DNA of 7,426 bases from Nitrospiraceae bacterium UBA2166 (GCA_002328825.1 DCWI01000119.1:1-7426); one strand, 5' to 3'. Positions 1-6,027 are shown, numbered from the stretch's first letter. The notes: a model not told the origin generated them from the sequence alone. Made by a program: numbers and translations.

Positions 1-172
1 GAATAGCTTCGACAATTGCTGGGCCAACGGTGATGTTCGGTACAAAGTGTCCGTCCATTACGTCGATGTGGATCCAATCCGCTCCACCAGTCTCAACTGC
101 CATAACTTCATCTGCAAGCCGTCCAAAATCGGCAGCGAGCATTGATGGCGCAATTTTTAATGCTGGTGTCAT
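1..172 (-). CDS. rpe: Ribulose-phosphate 3-epimerase, N-terminal part (runs off left edge)
   Basis: Only the first 57 codons are in the window; the rest lies beyond base 1. The enzyme interconverts D-ribulose 5-phosphate and D-xylulose 5-phosphate in the cytosolic pentose phosphate and Calvin pathways. The visible part matches the start of the TIM-barrel family. It begins MTPALKIAPSMLAADFGRL, which is the usual first strand with the conserved S and D. It continues with the WIHIDVMDGHFVPNIT segment, whose His and Asp belong to the metal/active-site set. The ATG overlaps the htpX stop codon as ATGA (169-172), so translation is probably coupled to htpX. No own promoter is visible. The family assignment is very secure; whether the gene is intact cannot be seen. 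Confidence 0.95.
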   Translation of the reverse strand, partial: MTPALKIAPSMLAADFGRLADEVMAVETGGADWIHIDVMDGHFVPNITVGPAIVEAI

Positions 173-1062
173 GTGATATTGGAATTGCGGAGTGCCGTTA
201 TGCGGTCCTCAATACGCGGATGGGTTGAGATGAGGCTCATAAATCCACCTGACTTCCCGGAAATCTTCATTGTTGCTAGTGCGTCTTTTGTTCCGTAGTT
301 AATTTGGGATTGTTGGACCCAGCTCCCTATTGTTTGTAATGCCGAGATCATGGAATTAGGGCCATAGACTTTGGCAGCAAATGCATCTGCGGCGAACTCA
401 CGTTTTCGTGAGAACCAGCAGATTGGGATCATTGCAAGGAATGACAAGACAATCTGAAGAAAAATATATGTGGCAAAGTACAACATTGGGTTACGGCTCG
501 CAATGTGACGTGCGATGAACTGACTCAAGAAGTAGACAAAGGTGTTCATCAAACCAGCTAAAATGGTTGTGGTGAGCATGTCTCCGTTTCGGATGTGTCC
601 CATCTCATGTGCAAGAACGGCTTGAAGCTCTTGCTCATTAAGGTTTTGCAAGAGGCCTGTTGAAACGGCAATCATTGAGTTGTTTTTGCTTGGTCCCGTC
701 GCAAACGCGTTTGGATCTGGGGCATTATAGATCCATACTTCTGGCATTGAGATTTTCATTCCTCGGGAAATTTCTTGGATGGAGTTAAATACCACGGATT
801 CTATTGAGGACCCTGGGCGTTCAATTCTCTGGCAGGACAGCATGGCTCGTGCCATTTGCTTTGAAAAAGCCAAACTAATAAATGCGCCTCCAAATCCGAT
901 GACAAACGACCATAACAGCATGGTTTGATTGATCGATCCTCGAAGATCAATGCCAAAGATTGGAAGGACAATCTCAACCAAAACTGTAAAGGTGATAGAT
1001 AACGTAATAAAGATCAGGATATTTGAAAGAAGTAGTAGAAAAATTCCTTTCATTCGACTCAT
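169..1062 (-). CDS. htpX: HtpX-type membrane zinc metalloprotease (M48B)
   Basis: This is a 297-residue protein, the usual HtpX length. HtpX is an inner-membrane protease that cleaves misfolded or damaged membrane proteins on the cytoplasmic side. The zinc site is visible: H152-E153-M-G-H156 supplies two ligands and the catalytic Glu, and E222 in the REFAAD segment is the third ligand. The family's STHPRIEDRI segment lies near the C terminus (279-288). Hydrophobic helices run at about 6-33, 48-66, 163-184 and 194-217, as in HtpX. The start at 1062 has a strong AGGAG 8 nt upstream, just beside the fmt stop. The start 14 bp after fmt and the ATGA overlap with rpe place it in a def-fmt-htpX-rpe operon. 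In E. coli htpX is a separate envelope-stress gene; no such regulatory site is visible here. Confidence 0.95.
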   Translation of the reverse strand: MSRMKGIFLLLLSNILIFITLSITFTVLVEIVLPIFGIDLRGSINQTMLLWSFVIGFGGAFISLAFSKQMARAMLSCQRIERPGSSIESVVFNSIQEISRGMKISMPEVWIYNAPDPNAFATGPSKNNSMIAVSTGLLQNLNEQELQAVLAHEMGHIRNGDMLTTTILAGLMNTFVYFLSQFIARHIASRNPMLYFATYIFLQIVLSFLAMIPICWFSRKREFAADAFAAKVYGPNSMISALQTIGSWVQQSQINYGTKDALATMKISGKSGGFMSLISTHPRIEDRITALRNSNIT

Positions 1063-1076
1063 TAAATCGTCTCCTC

Positions 1077-2039
1077 TTAGTTGTTTTCCGCGAGAGGTAG
1101 AGGGTTGCTTGTCAAGGTTGATCCCAAATTAACCTGATGCCCAGATAAGTAAGCATGTGCAGTCATTCTGCGTCGTGAGGCTGGTTGAAGTTCACGGATT
1201 GCGATTGTGCCATGCCCTGTTGCAATGGTGATACTGTCTCGTGTTGTTTCGAGGACGGTGCCTGGAAATTGCAAAGAAGGCGAGGAATGTACTGCTTCGA
1301 CATCCCACAATCGCCATTGCTCAGTTCCGTAATAGGTGTATGCTCCAGGCCAGGGATCCATCCCACGCACAAGATTTGCAATGTGTGATGCGTTATTACT
1401 CCATTGGATCATCCCATCTTTCTTTTTCAGAATTGGTGCAAGTGAAGCGTGAGCTGAATCTTGAGGTTGAGGGGTGATTGTATCTGTCTCAAGGGCATCA
1501 AGGGTTTCGAGTATCACCTCGGTACCGATGTTTGCAAGTCGATGTGCCAACTCGCTCGCACGTTCATTTGGTTGGATGGCAACGGGACGTTTTAACAAGA
1601 TTGGTCCAGTGTCCATGCCGTGATCCATGAGCATTGACGTAACTCCAGTTTCTACCTCTCCATTGCAGATTGCCCACTGAATTGGTGCTGCACCACGATA
1701 CTTAGGAAGTAAGGAGCCATGAAGGTTTACGCATCCAAATCTGGGGATATCGAGAACTTGTTGTGGCAAGATACGGCCAAAGGCGATGACAACACATGTG
1801 TCAGGTTCCCACTGGTGTAATGCATCAATAAGGGTTGAGTCTGTCATGACTTTTGGCTGCAGAACATGGATGTTCTCGTGTAAGGCGAAGGTTTTTACCG
1901 CCGACATGCTCATTTGATGGCCGCGTCCTTTCGGCTCGTCAGGCTGTGTGATCACTCCGAGAATATGGTGCCTAGAATATGATAGGGCTGTTAGTGTGGG
2001 AACTGCAAATGCTGGCGTCCCGAAAAACACAATTCGCAT
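1077..2039 (-). CDS. fmt: Methionyl-tRNA formyltransferase
   Basis: Fmt transfers a formyl group from 10-formyl-tetrahydrofolate to initiator Met-tRNA in the cytosol. With the ATG at 2039 the protein has 320 residues, close to the usual 310-320. It opens MRIVFFGTPAFAVPTL, the standard family start. The folate-binding signature NLHGSLLPKYRGAAPIQWAI contains catalytic N105 and H107, and D143 follows in DHGMDTGPI. The C-terminal tRNA-binding domain shows KKKDGMIQW, NPWPG-like DPWPGAYT, and IATGHGTIAIRELQPA. A GTG at 2046-2048 in the same frame would add three residues and overlap the def stop as GTGA. The ATG is preferred because AGGGTG lies 6 nt upstream of it and homologues begin there. The gene follows def by 5 bp and precedes htpX by 14 bp. 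Confidence 0.96.
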   Translation of the reverse strand: MRIVFFGTPAFAVPTLTALSYSRHHILGVITQPDEPKGRGHQMSMSAVKTFALHENIHVLQPKVMTDSTLIDALHQWEPDTCVVIAFGRILPQQVLDIPRFGCVNLHGSLLPKYRGAAPIQWAICNGEVETGVTSMLMDHGMDTGPILLKRPVAIQPNERASELAHRLANIGTEVILETLDALETDTITPQPQDSAHASLAPILKKKDGMIQWSNNASHIANLVRGMDPWPGAYTYYGTEQWRLWDVEAVHSSPSLQFPGTVLETTRDSITIATGHGTIAIRELQPASRRRMTAHAYLSGHQVNLGSTLTSNPLPLAENN

Positions 2040-2044
2040 GAAGG

Positions 2045-2575
2045 TCACCCTGCGGCTACGTGTTCATGCGTACGACTCTTTTCGAGTTTCTTTACGCGTT
2101 TAATATAGAGACTTCGTTTCAATGGACTGAGCCTATCCAGCATTAAGACCCCTTGTACATGATCATATTCGTGCTGCATTGCGCGAGCTAGTAGTCCTTC
2201 GCCTTCAAGCGTGAATGGATTACCACTCCGATCAAAGCCGGTCATCGTGATGTTTGAGGCACGTTTGATATGGTCAACATATTTGGGAAGACTCAAGCAG
2301 CCCTCCTCTTCGAGAACCTCTCCCCCTTGAGAGCAAATAATTGGGTTGGCCATAACGATGATGGGGTGTTCGGGATCTTTTAGTGCGCCGTCAATAATAA
2401 AGAGTTGTAGGGGTAGGCCTATCTGGTGAGCAGCAAGTCCAATTCCAGGTGCTGCGTACATCGTTTCGACCATGTCATCAATAAGGTGCTGGAATTTGGC
2501 ATCAAATGCCATAATTTTTTCGCCTTTTTGTCCTAGAATCGGATTGGGATAGTGCAGAATGTCACGAATTGCCAA
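2045..2575 (-). CDS. def: Peptide deformylase, TTG start
   Basis: The protein has 176 residues from the TTG at 2573-2575. It removes the N-formyl group from nascent polypeptides as they leave the ribosome, using a metal ion (usually Fe2+). All three family motifs are present: GIGLAAHQ (44-51), EGCLS with metal ligand C93 (91-95), and HEYDH with ligands H135 and H139 and catalytic E136. The reading frame stays open to an ATG at 2647, adding 24 residues (rich in Arg and Gln) with no counterpart in the family. Homologues begin at the residues corresponding to LAIRDILHYPNP, and AGGAG lies 7 nt before the TTG, so TTG is the likely start. Def and Fmt are functional partners and are usually adjacent; here they are 5 bp apart. 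The gene is first in its operon. Confidence 0.95.
   Translation of the reverse strand: MAIRDILHYPNPILGQKGEKIMAFDAKFQHLIDDMVETMYAAPGIGLAAHQIGLPLQLFIIDGALKDPEHPIIVMANPIICSQGGEVLEEEGCLSLPKYVDHIKRASNITMTGFDRSGNPFTLEGEGLLARAMQHEYDHVQGVLMLDRLSPLKRSLYIKRVKKLEKSRTHEHVAAG
2046..2051 (-). promoter_or_regulatory. Ribosome binding site favouring the ATG start of fmt
   Basis: On the minus strand AGGGTG sits 6 nt before the ATG at 2037-2039. It lies across the def stop codon and across the alternative GTG at 2048. That GTG itself has no purine-rich sequence at a usable distance, so the downstream ATG is the better start. Confidence 0.5.
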
Positions 2576-2582
2576 TTTCCCT

Positions 2583-2587
2583 CTCCT
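2583..2587 (-). promoter_or_regulatory. Ribosome binding site setting the TTG start of def
   Basis: The minus-strand sequence TTAGGAGAGGGAAA directly precedes TTG. AGGAG is 7 nt from the TTG, which is ideal spacing. The upstream in-frame ATG at 2645-2647 has AGAGGA 5 nt upstream, but it encodes an extension foreign to deformylases. Confidence 0.65.
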
Positions 2588-2637
2588 AACTCTCTGTCCA
2601 ATGTTTGATTGCGAAAAGCCTCTTACCAGTAGCCTAT

Positions 2638-2667
2638 TTTGTAACATCCTCTAAGCAGCAAAATCAA
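2638..2667 (-). promoter_or_regulatory. Possible sigma70-type promoter for the def operon
   Basis: On the minus strand TTGATT (2667-2662) and TACAAA (2643-2638) are separated by 18 bp. Each matches the consensus at four of six positions. Transcription would start near 2631, inside the open frame upstream of def. The ATG at 2647 would then be excluded, which agrees with the TTG start. This is a weak match in an AT-rich region and could be chance. Confidence 0.3.
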
Positions 2668-2804
2668 GATTCCTTCACGCACTTAGGCTTCTAGCAGAAT
2701 GTATTGTGACTTCTGATTTCATCTACAAGGGGTTTTTGGTATGTGATTCTTAGTAATACCGAGGAGGTTTTCTACAACTCAAAAAACATGCAGTATGGAG
2801 CCAC

Positions 2805-2827
2805 TTGTTGTTGTTGGAGGAGGAGGA
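2805..2827. repeat. Short trinucleotide tract, (TTG)4 joined to (GGA)4
   Basis: Four TTG units (2805-2816) run directly into four GGA units (2816-2827), sharing one G. The tract lies about 75 bp upstream of the -35 element of the plus-strand promoter, outside any convincing gene. Such tracts can change length by slippage, but four units is short and no effect can be inferred from one sequence. Confidence 0.6.
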
Positions 2828-2900
2828 AGCGTTCTCTTTATAAATTTTGATCCCTGCTGGTGCAGTTTTCTTTAGATCTGGTTGGTAGCAATGTCGTGTC

Positions 2901-2930
2901 ATGACGGAATGGGATTGAGGCTGTTATAAT
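2901..2930 (+). promoter_or_regulatory. Sigma70-type promoter for the middle operon
   Basis: A perfect TATAAT -10 box (2925-2930) lies 18 bp downstream of ATGACG (2901-2906), which matches the -35 consensus at its central TGAC. Transcription would start near 2937, about 20 nt before the leader ORF and 67 nt before the membrane-protein gene. It is the best promoter in the window and is positioned correctly for the four-gene plus-strand unit. Confidence 0.6.
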
Positions 2931-2956
2931 CCGACAGTTTTCTAACGACGGCATCA

Positions 2957-3007
2957 ATGGAGAAACTGCGGACTCTTTTGGGTAACACCACCACAGATCA
3001 ACTATGA
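2957..3007 (+). CDS. Possible 16-residue leader peptide, coupled to the next gene
   Basis: ATG at 2957 opens a 16-codon frame, MEKLRTLLGNTTTDQL. Its TGA (3005-3007) overlaps the start codon of the membrane-protein gene as ATGA (3004-3007). The downstream ATG has no Shine-Dalgarno sequence, so ribosomes terminating here could reinitiate there. Only a weak GACGG lies 5 nt before this ATG. A 6-bp inverted repeat, CAGTTT (2935-2940) with AAACTG (2963-2968), could enclose the start in a hairpin. The peptide has no run of a single amino acid and so is not a classical attenuator. It could be a chance frame, or the true N terminus of the next protein if a base has been lost or gained. Confidence 0.3.
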   Translation: MEKLRTLLGNTTTDQL

Positions 3008-4155
3008 AATTCCTGAGATTGAAAATAGTGTTCAAGTGGCTTCAAGGTAGATTCCAATCTGCAGCTAGTGGTTCTCAGCAGAGTGGTGCTGGTGGTTATG
3101 ACGTGAACGCAGAAGTTGAGCGGCGCACTCTTTTGATGCAATCCGTTGGGGTGCTGGCAGGGAAAGCTGTTGTTGTGTGTGGGGCTGTGGCTATTGGCAT
3201 TATCCTCATCCTGATGAATCTTGGAAATGGCATTAAGGGCATCAAACTCGGATGGTTTATTCTTACCCATCCGTCAAAGTGGGTTTCAGTTGGTACAGTG
3301 GTAGGTATGCCAGTGTGGGAAGTGCTTGCGATTGCCAGTGTATTGCTTGGCGGTGTGCTGATCTACACGACAATTCAACTTGTTCGCCGACCAATTTCTG
3401 CTTCCATAACTCCTCTGAAAAAAATACTGCTAGGTGGCTTTATGGTGATTGCTATTCCTTTTCTTGCAGTTGTAGCAGATACAGGGCAATGGTGGGTTAT
3501 GAAACATGCATTTGATTATGAGACAAAAATGCATGTGCTTACAGGAGTGCAGAATGACTATGAGCGGTGGTTTCGCAAGACATTTTCTTCGGTGAGCGAA
3601 AAGGAAGTCCAACGTGATCTCTTGGTAGGGTTTCGGAACTACTTTCGGGACAAGGAGTTGGAAAGATTAGATGATGACGTTGCCGCACATACGCAGAAAG
3701 TAGATTGGTGGTATGTAGAATATCCCGATCTTATTGAGGCAATTACAAAAAGCTCGCATCGAGCGATGGCTACTAGTTATCGTGCAGGGTCGCCAGGCGA
3801 TCGTGAGGGACAGCTCAAAATCTCCATTGGAAGGGACGAAGGGGTTGTGCTTCAATTGGTGTTGAGTATTGAAGAGTCGATGGTTAATCAGGTGAATGCG
3901 TCCCAAATGACGACGATCATGAGGGACACTGATCGTGACGGCACTCCTGATGAGGTTCAAACTATTCCAACAATAGAATGGGGTTATACCGGCCCTGTGA
4001 CTCTGGAAGGATTTATTCCGTTAAAACGAAATGCCGGTTTTGATGTTGTGTACGGCTTGTGGTCCCAAGGAATTGGCTATGCAGTCAATTTTTTCTTGCA
4101 TGGATATGACTCAACTCTTCCTCGCGGTCTTTTGCCGGGTGAAGATCAGGGTTAA
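3004..4155 (+). CDS. Unrecognised three-helix membrane protein with a DxDxDG loop
   Basis: I do not recognise this 383-residue family. A basic N terminus (KFLRLKIVFKWLQGR) leads into a Gly/Ser/Gln-rich stretch (20-32). Hydrophobic helices follow at about 48-72, 104-126 and 140-158. The remaining 225 residues look soluble. They contain a charged, probably helical part (180-230) and then a part with strand-like segments. In the latter, DTDRDGTPDE (308-317) has the D-x-D-x-D-G-x-x-x-D spacing of calcium-binding loops of the EF-hand/thrombospondin type 3 kind. The paired tryptophans W163-W164 and W235-W236 are notable. ATG 3004 is the first start in the frame, which closes upstream at 2983-2985. 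It lacks a ribosome binding site and overlaps a possible leader ORF. The next gene starts 37 bp downstream. Existence of the gene is likely; its function is unknown. Confidence 0.75.
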   Translation: MKFLRLKIVFKWLQGRFQSAASGSQQSGAGGYDVNAEVERRTLLMQSVGVLAGKAVVVCGAVAIGIILILMNLGNGIKGIKLGWFILTHPSKWVSVGTVVGMPVWEVLAIASVLLGGVLIYTTIQLVRRPISASITPLKKILLGGFMVIAIPFLAVVADTGQWWVMKHAFDYETKMHVLTGVQNDYERWFRKTFSSVSEKEVQRDLLVGFRNYFRDKELERLDDDVAAHTQKVDWWYVEYPDLIEAITKSSHRAMATSYRAGSPGDREGQLKISIGRDEGVVLQLVLSIEESMVNQVNASQMTTIMRDTDRDGTPDEVQTIPTIEWGYTGPVTLEGFIPLKRNAGFDVVYGLWSQGIGYAVNFFLHGYDSTLPRGLLPGEDQG

Positions 4156-4192
4156 TAGGTACTCGTTATAATAGAGGAGGTATCTTAGAAAT

Positions 4193-4657
4193 ATGATTGC
4201 AAAGATCTATACCATTATCGGTATAAGTATTGTGGGGTGGGTTTTTCTTTTTTCTTTCAACTCTGTAGCTGCAGAGAAATATTCAACATATATTGATATT
4301 CTTGAAGCAGTACAGATTACCCCTGAAGTGGATGGAGCAGAAAAAATATGTGGTGTATGGGAGATGCATGTTCACAATATGTTGAATCACAAAGAATATC
4401 AATATATGTTGCATGTCCCTTCATTTCTGGATACAGCTGCAGGCCCTATTACAAGTACAGGAGCTGTTCCTTCTAAACTGATTGTCAATGGTCAGACGGT
4501 ATACATTAGATGGGATTTTCCTGGAGGGTATTCAGAGGACAGTCTGTTGCTTCGGCGAGAAAGGAGGGCAATGGATGGGACATTCACAAATTTTGCTGGG
4601 GCTCGAGGATCCGTTTCTGGAAAACTGATTCGCCCCTGTGCTCAAAACAATGAATGA
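4193..4657 (+). CDS. Exported protein of unknown function, with signal peptide
   Basis: This is a 154-residue protein of no family I recognise. Residues 1-27 form a Sec signal peptide: a Lys near the start, a long hydrophobic core (IYTIIGISIVGWVFLF), and a likely cut after VAA before E28. The mature part is about 127 residues and probably mostly strand. It contains ICGVWEMHVHN (52-62), VYIRWDFPG (103-111) and an MDGTFTNFAGARGSVSGK stretch (127-144). The latter is a Gly-spaced pattern common in small secreted beta-sandwich or lipocalin-like domains. C53 and C149 are its only cysteines and could form a disulfide after export. A strong GAGGAGG lies upstream of ATG 4193, with GGAGG 12 nt away, slightly long. 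The 3' end overlaps the next gene by 8 bp. Confidence 0.72.
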   Translation: MIAKIYTIIGISIVGWVFLFSFNSVAAEKYSTYIDILEAVQITPEVDGAEKICGVWEMHVHNMLNHKEYQYMLHVPSFLDTAAGPITSTGAVPSKLIVNGQTVYIRWDFPGGYSEDSLLLRRERRAMDGTFTNFAGARGSVSGKLIRPCAQNNE

Positions 4658-4949
4658 TCAATCTGAAAAAATGATCGCTGCAAAAGTCGGAGAAATATTT
4701 GAAATTTGTCTTTGGGAAGATAGGACTCGTGGTGAGCTGTGGGTATCAACATATAATTCTGATCAGATCTCACTCATTGATGATGATTTTCAGCGAAAGA
4801 CTTCTGGAACCATTAATGATTCAGGAATGCGGATATTCCGCTTTCGGGCTGAGCAGTCTGGGAGGTATGGACTGGTCTTTGAAAAGCGTTTGGGATGGAG
4901 ATTTACGTCCATAAAACGGAGAGACTATGTTGTGTCCATCAAAACGTAG
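4650..4949 (+). CDS. Chagasin-like (I42) protease inhibitor candidate
   Basis: Ninety-nine residues from ATG 4650; a GTG at 4638 would add four. The protein resembles I42 inhibitors, which block papain-like cysteine proteases with three loops on a beta-sandwich. After VGEIFEICL comes DRTRGELW (24-31), which aligns with the family's NPTTGYxW loop and keeps T, G and W. Then SGMRIFRFRAEQSGRYGLVF (58-77) matches the GxxxFxFxAxxxG segment. Finally KRLGW (79-83) stands where RPW is expected. The motifs are degenerate, so the fold is likelier than the inhibitory activity. There is no signal peptide, although many bacterial relatives are exported. The start lies inside the end of the exported-protein gene and has no ribosome binding site. 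Translational coupling or a frameshifted fusion are both possible. Confidence 0.55.
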   Translation: MNDQSEKMIAAKVGEIFEICLWEDRTRGELWVSTYNSDQISLIDDDFQRKTSGTINDSGMRIFRFRAEQSGRYGLVFEKRLGWRFTSIKRRDYVVSIKT

Positions 4950-4960
4950 GACCAAATGGT

Positions 4961-5827
4961 ATGTCTGATATTGCCTACTTAAATGGAGAATTCATGAAAC
5001 TTGCTGAGGCCACTGTTTCCGTTGAGGATCGAGGTTTTCAGTTTGGTGATGGGGTTTATGAGGTTATCCGAGTATATGATATGACGCCGCACTTGTTGCG
5101 AGAACATATTGATCGACTCAAGTTTAGCGCGACATCGATACATTTAGACGAGTGGCTCTCCTATGACGAGTGGGAAAAAATTGTTCAGGAAGGGATTAGT
5201 CAAAGCGGATACGCTGAAGCCAAAGTCTATATCCAATTAACACGTGGTGTGGCGCCACGTGACCATCGTTTTCCTTGCACGACGTCTCTCACCAGGGTCA
5301 TGACGGTACGCGAAGTTGAGCCTGATGACCTACAGCTTCGGAAAACTGGAGTTTCTGTAATCACCGCACAGGATATTCGATGGAATCGGTGTGATATCAA
5401 ATCGCTGAATTTGCTTCCAAATATTCTTGCAAAGCAGCAGGCGATACAAGCAGGGATGTTCGAAGCTTTATTTGTTAGGGAAGGGTTTGTGTTTGAGGGA
5501 TCAAGTAGCACTGTCATGGTGGTATCCAATGGTGTTTTGTATACGCCAGCAGAAGGGCCGCGCATTTTATCTGGAATTACCCGTGATTGGGTGTTGAGTG
5601 TCGCCCGTGCTAGCGAAATCAAGGTTGTTGAAGAACCCGTGTCGGTAGAGATGATGCTCGATGCCCAAGAAGTGCTGCTTACTGGGACGATCATTGAGAT
5701 TATGCCTGTGGTCAAAGTTGACGAATATTGTATTGGTGATGGAAAACCTGGGAAAATATACCATCGCTTGTATCAGAAGTTCCTCTCTTCGATTTCTGAA
5801 TTGCGCTACCGGCACGTTTGCACGTAA
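4961..5827 (+). CDS. dat: D-amino acid (D-alanine) aminotransferase
   Basis: A 288-residue fold-type IV PLP enzyme, the usual size for this family. It moves the amino group between D-alanine or similar D-amino acids and 2-oxo acids in the cytosol, linking D-Ala and D-Glu pools used for peptidoglycan. The start region VSVEDRGFQFGDGVYEVIRV (19-38) is typical. VAPRDHRFP (97-105) carries R100 and H102, the pair that binds the substrate carboxylate and separates this group from branched-chain aminotransferases. CDIKSLNLLPN places the PLP lysine at K147, and FEGSSSTV holds E179, which contacts the PLP ring nitrogen. The open frame extends to 4895, but homologues begin at MSDIAYLNGE, and TAGGA lies 9 nt before that ATG. 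It follows the I42-like gene by 11 bp. Exact substrate is not shown by sequence. Confidence 0.92.
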   Translation: MSDIAYLNGEFMKLAEATVSVEDRGFQFGDGVYEVIRVYDMTPHLLREHIDRLKFSATSIHLDEWLSYDEWEKIVQEGISQSGYAEAKVYIQLTRGVAPRDHRFPCTTSLTRVMTVREVEPDDLQLRKTGVSVITAQDIRWNRCDIKSLNLLPNILAKQQAIQAGMFEALFVREGFVFEGSSSTVMVVSNGVLYTPAEGPRILSGITRDWVLSVARASEIKVVEEPVSVEMMLDAQEVLLTGTIIEIMPVVKVDEYCIGDGKPGKIYHRLYQKFLSSISELRYRHVCT

Positions 5828-5947
5828 TGTCATTTGACCATGAGTGTTTTGTGAGGTAGTAGCCTTGATGGAGAAATCACTCGATGCTGCAATAGTTACT
5901 CAAACGCTTTGAAATAGGGACAGGCAACTGATGTGAATTTTTCATGT

Positions 5948-5982
5948 GCAGAACAAAACGAACGGTTCCTTCTGCGTGTTTT
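5948..5982 (+). terminator. Weak candidate terminator for the dat operon
   Basis: GCAGAA (5948-5953) and TTCTGC (5970-5975) can form a 6-bp stem around a 16-nt loop. It is followed by GTGTTTT, which has only four consecutive T residues. It lies about 120 bp after dat. The stem is short and the loop large, so termination here is doubtful. No better hairpin follows dat on this strand. Confidence 0.22.
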
Positions 5983-6000
5983 GATTGAGAATAACATTGT

Positions 6001-6027
6001 AAAAACGTCCAAGTGAGAATCACTGGA
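6001..6027 (-). terminator. Candidate intrinsic terminator of the peptide-transporter operon
   Basis: Read on the minus strand, TCCAGTGA and TCACTTGGA pair as eight base pairs with one bulged base around a TTC loop. CG and then TTTTT (6005-6001) follow. This is the layout of a Rho-independent terminator. It lies 108 bp beyond the stop of the oppF-type gene. The stem is only half GC, so strength is moderate. Confidence 0.5.

Larger units (their letters stand above)
2576..2956. other. Divergent intergenic region between def and the middle operon
   Basis: These 381 bp separate two divergent transcription units. They hold the def ribosome binding site, a weak minus-strand promoter, a short trinucleotide tract at 2805-2827, and a good plus-strand promoter at 2901-2930. 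The only open frames are short. One of 26 codons (2795-2875) has no ribosome binding site and is partly produced by the repeat. I see no riboswitch-like structure, tRNA or mobile-element end. Confidence 0.7.

Noticed and set aside
2795..2875. 26-codon ORF beginning MEPLVVVGGGGS, resembling a dinucleotide-binding loop
   Set aside because: The Val and Gly runs are produced by the trinucleotide repeats, no ribosome binding site precedes it, and it stops before the promoter of the next operon.
3667..3960. 97-codon minus-strand frame within the membrane-protein gene
   Set aside because: No ribosome binding site or recognisable domain. The plus-strand frame is longer, has clear helices and sits in an operon.
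4167..4172. Perfect TATAAT just before the exported-protein gene
   Set aside because: No -35 element lies at a usable distance, and transcription from it would begin near 4179, removing most of the ribosome binding site at 4173-4181. It is more likely chance.
4895..4960. 22-residue N-terminal extension of the aminotransferase
   Set aside because: It overlaps the end of the I42-like gene in another frame and has no family counterpart. ATG 4961 has a ribosome binding site and the family start sequence.
5227..5715. 162-codon minus-strand open frame opposite dat
   Set aside because: It lies wholly within the strongly conserved dat gene, its translation resembles no family I know, and it has the Ser/Thr-rich look of an antisense shadow frame.
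5896..5997. 33-codon minus-strand ORF in the convergent gap
   Set aside because: It has no good ribosome binding site, starts just downstream of the predicted terminator of the transporter operon, and the sequence has no recognisable feature.
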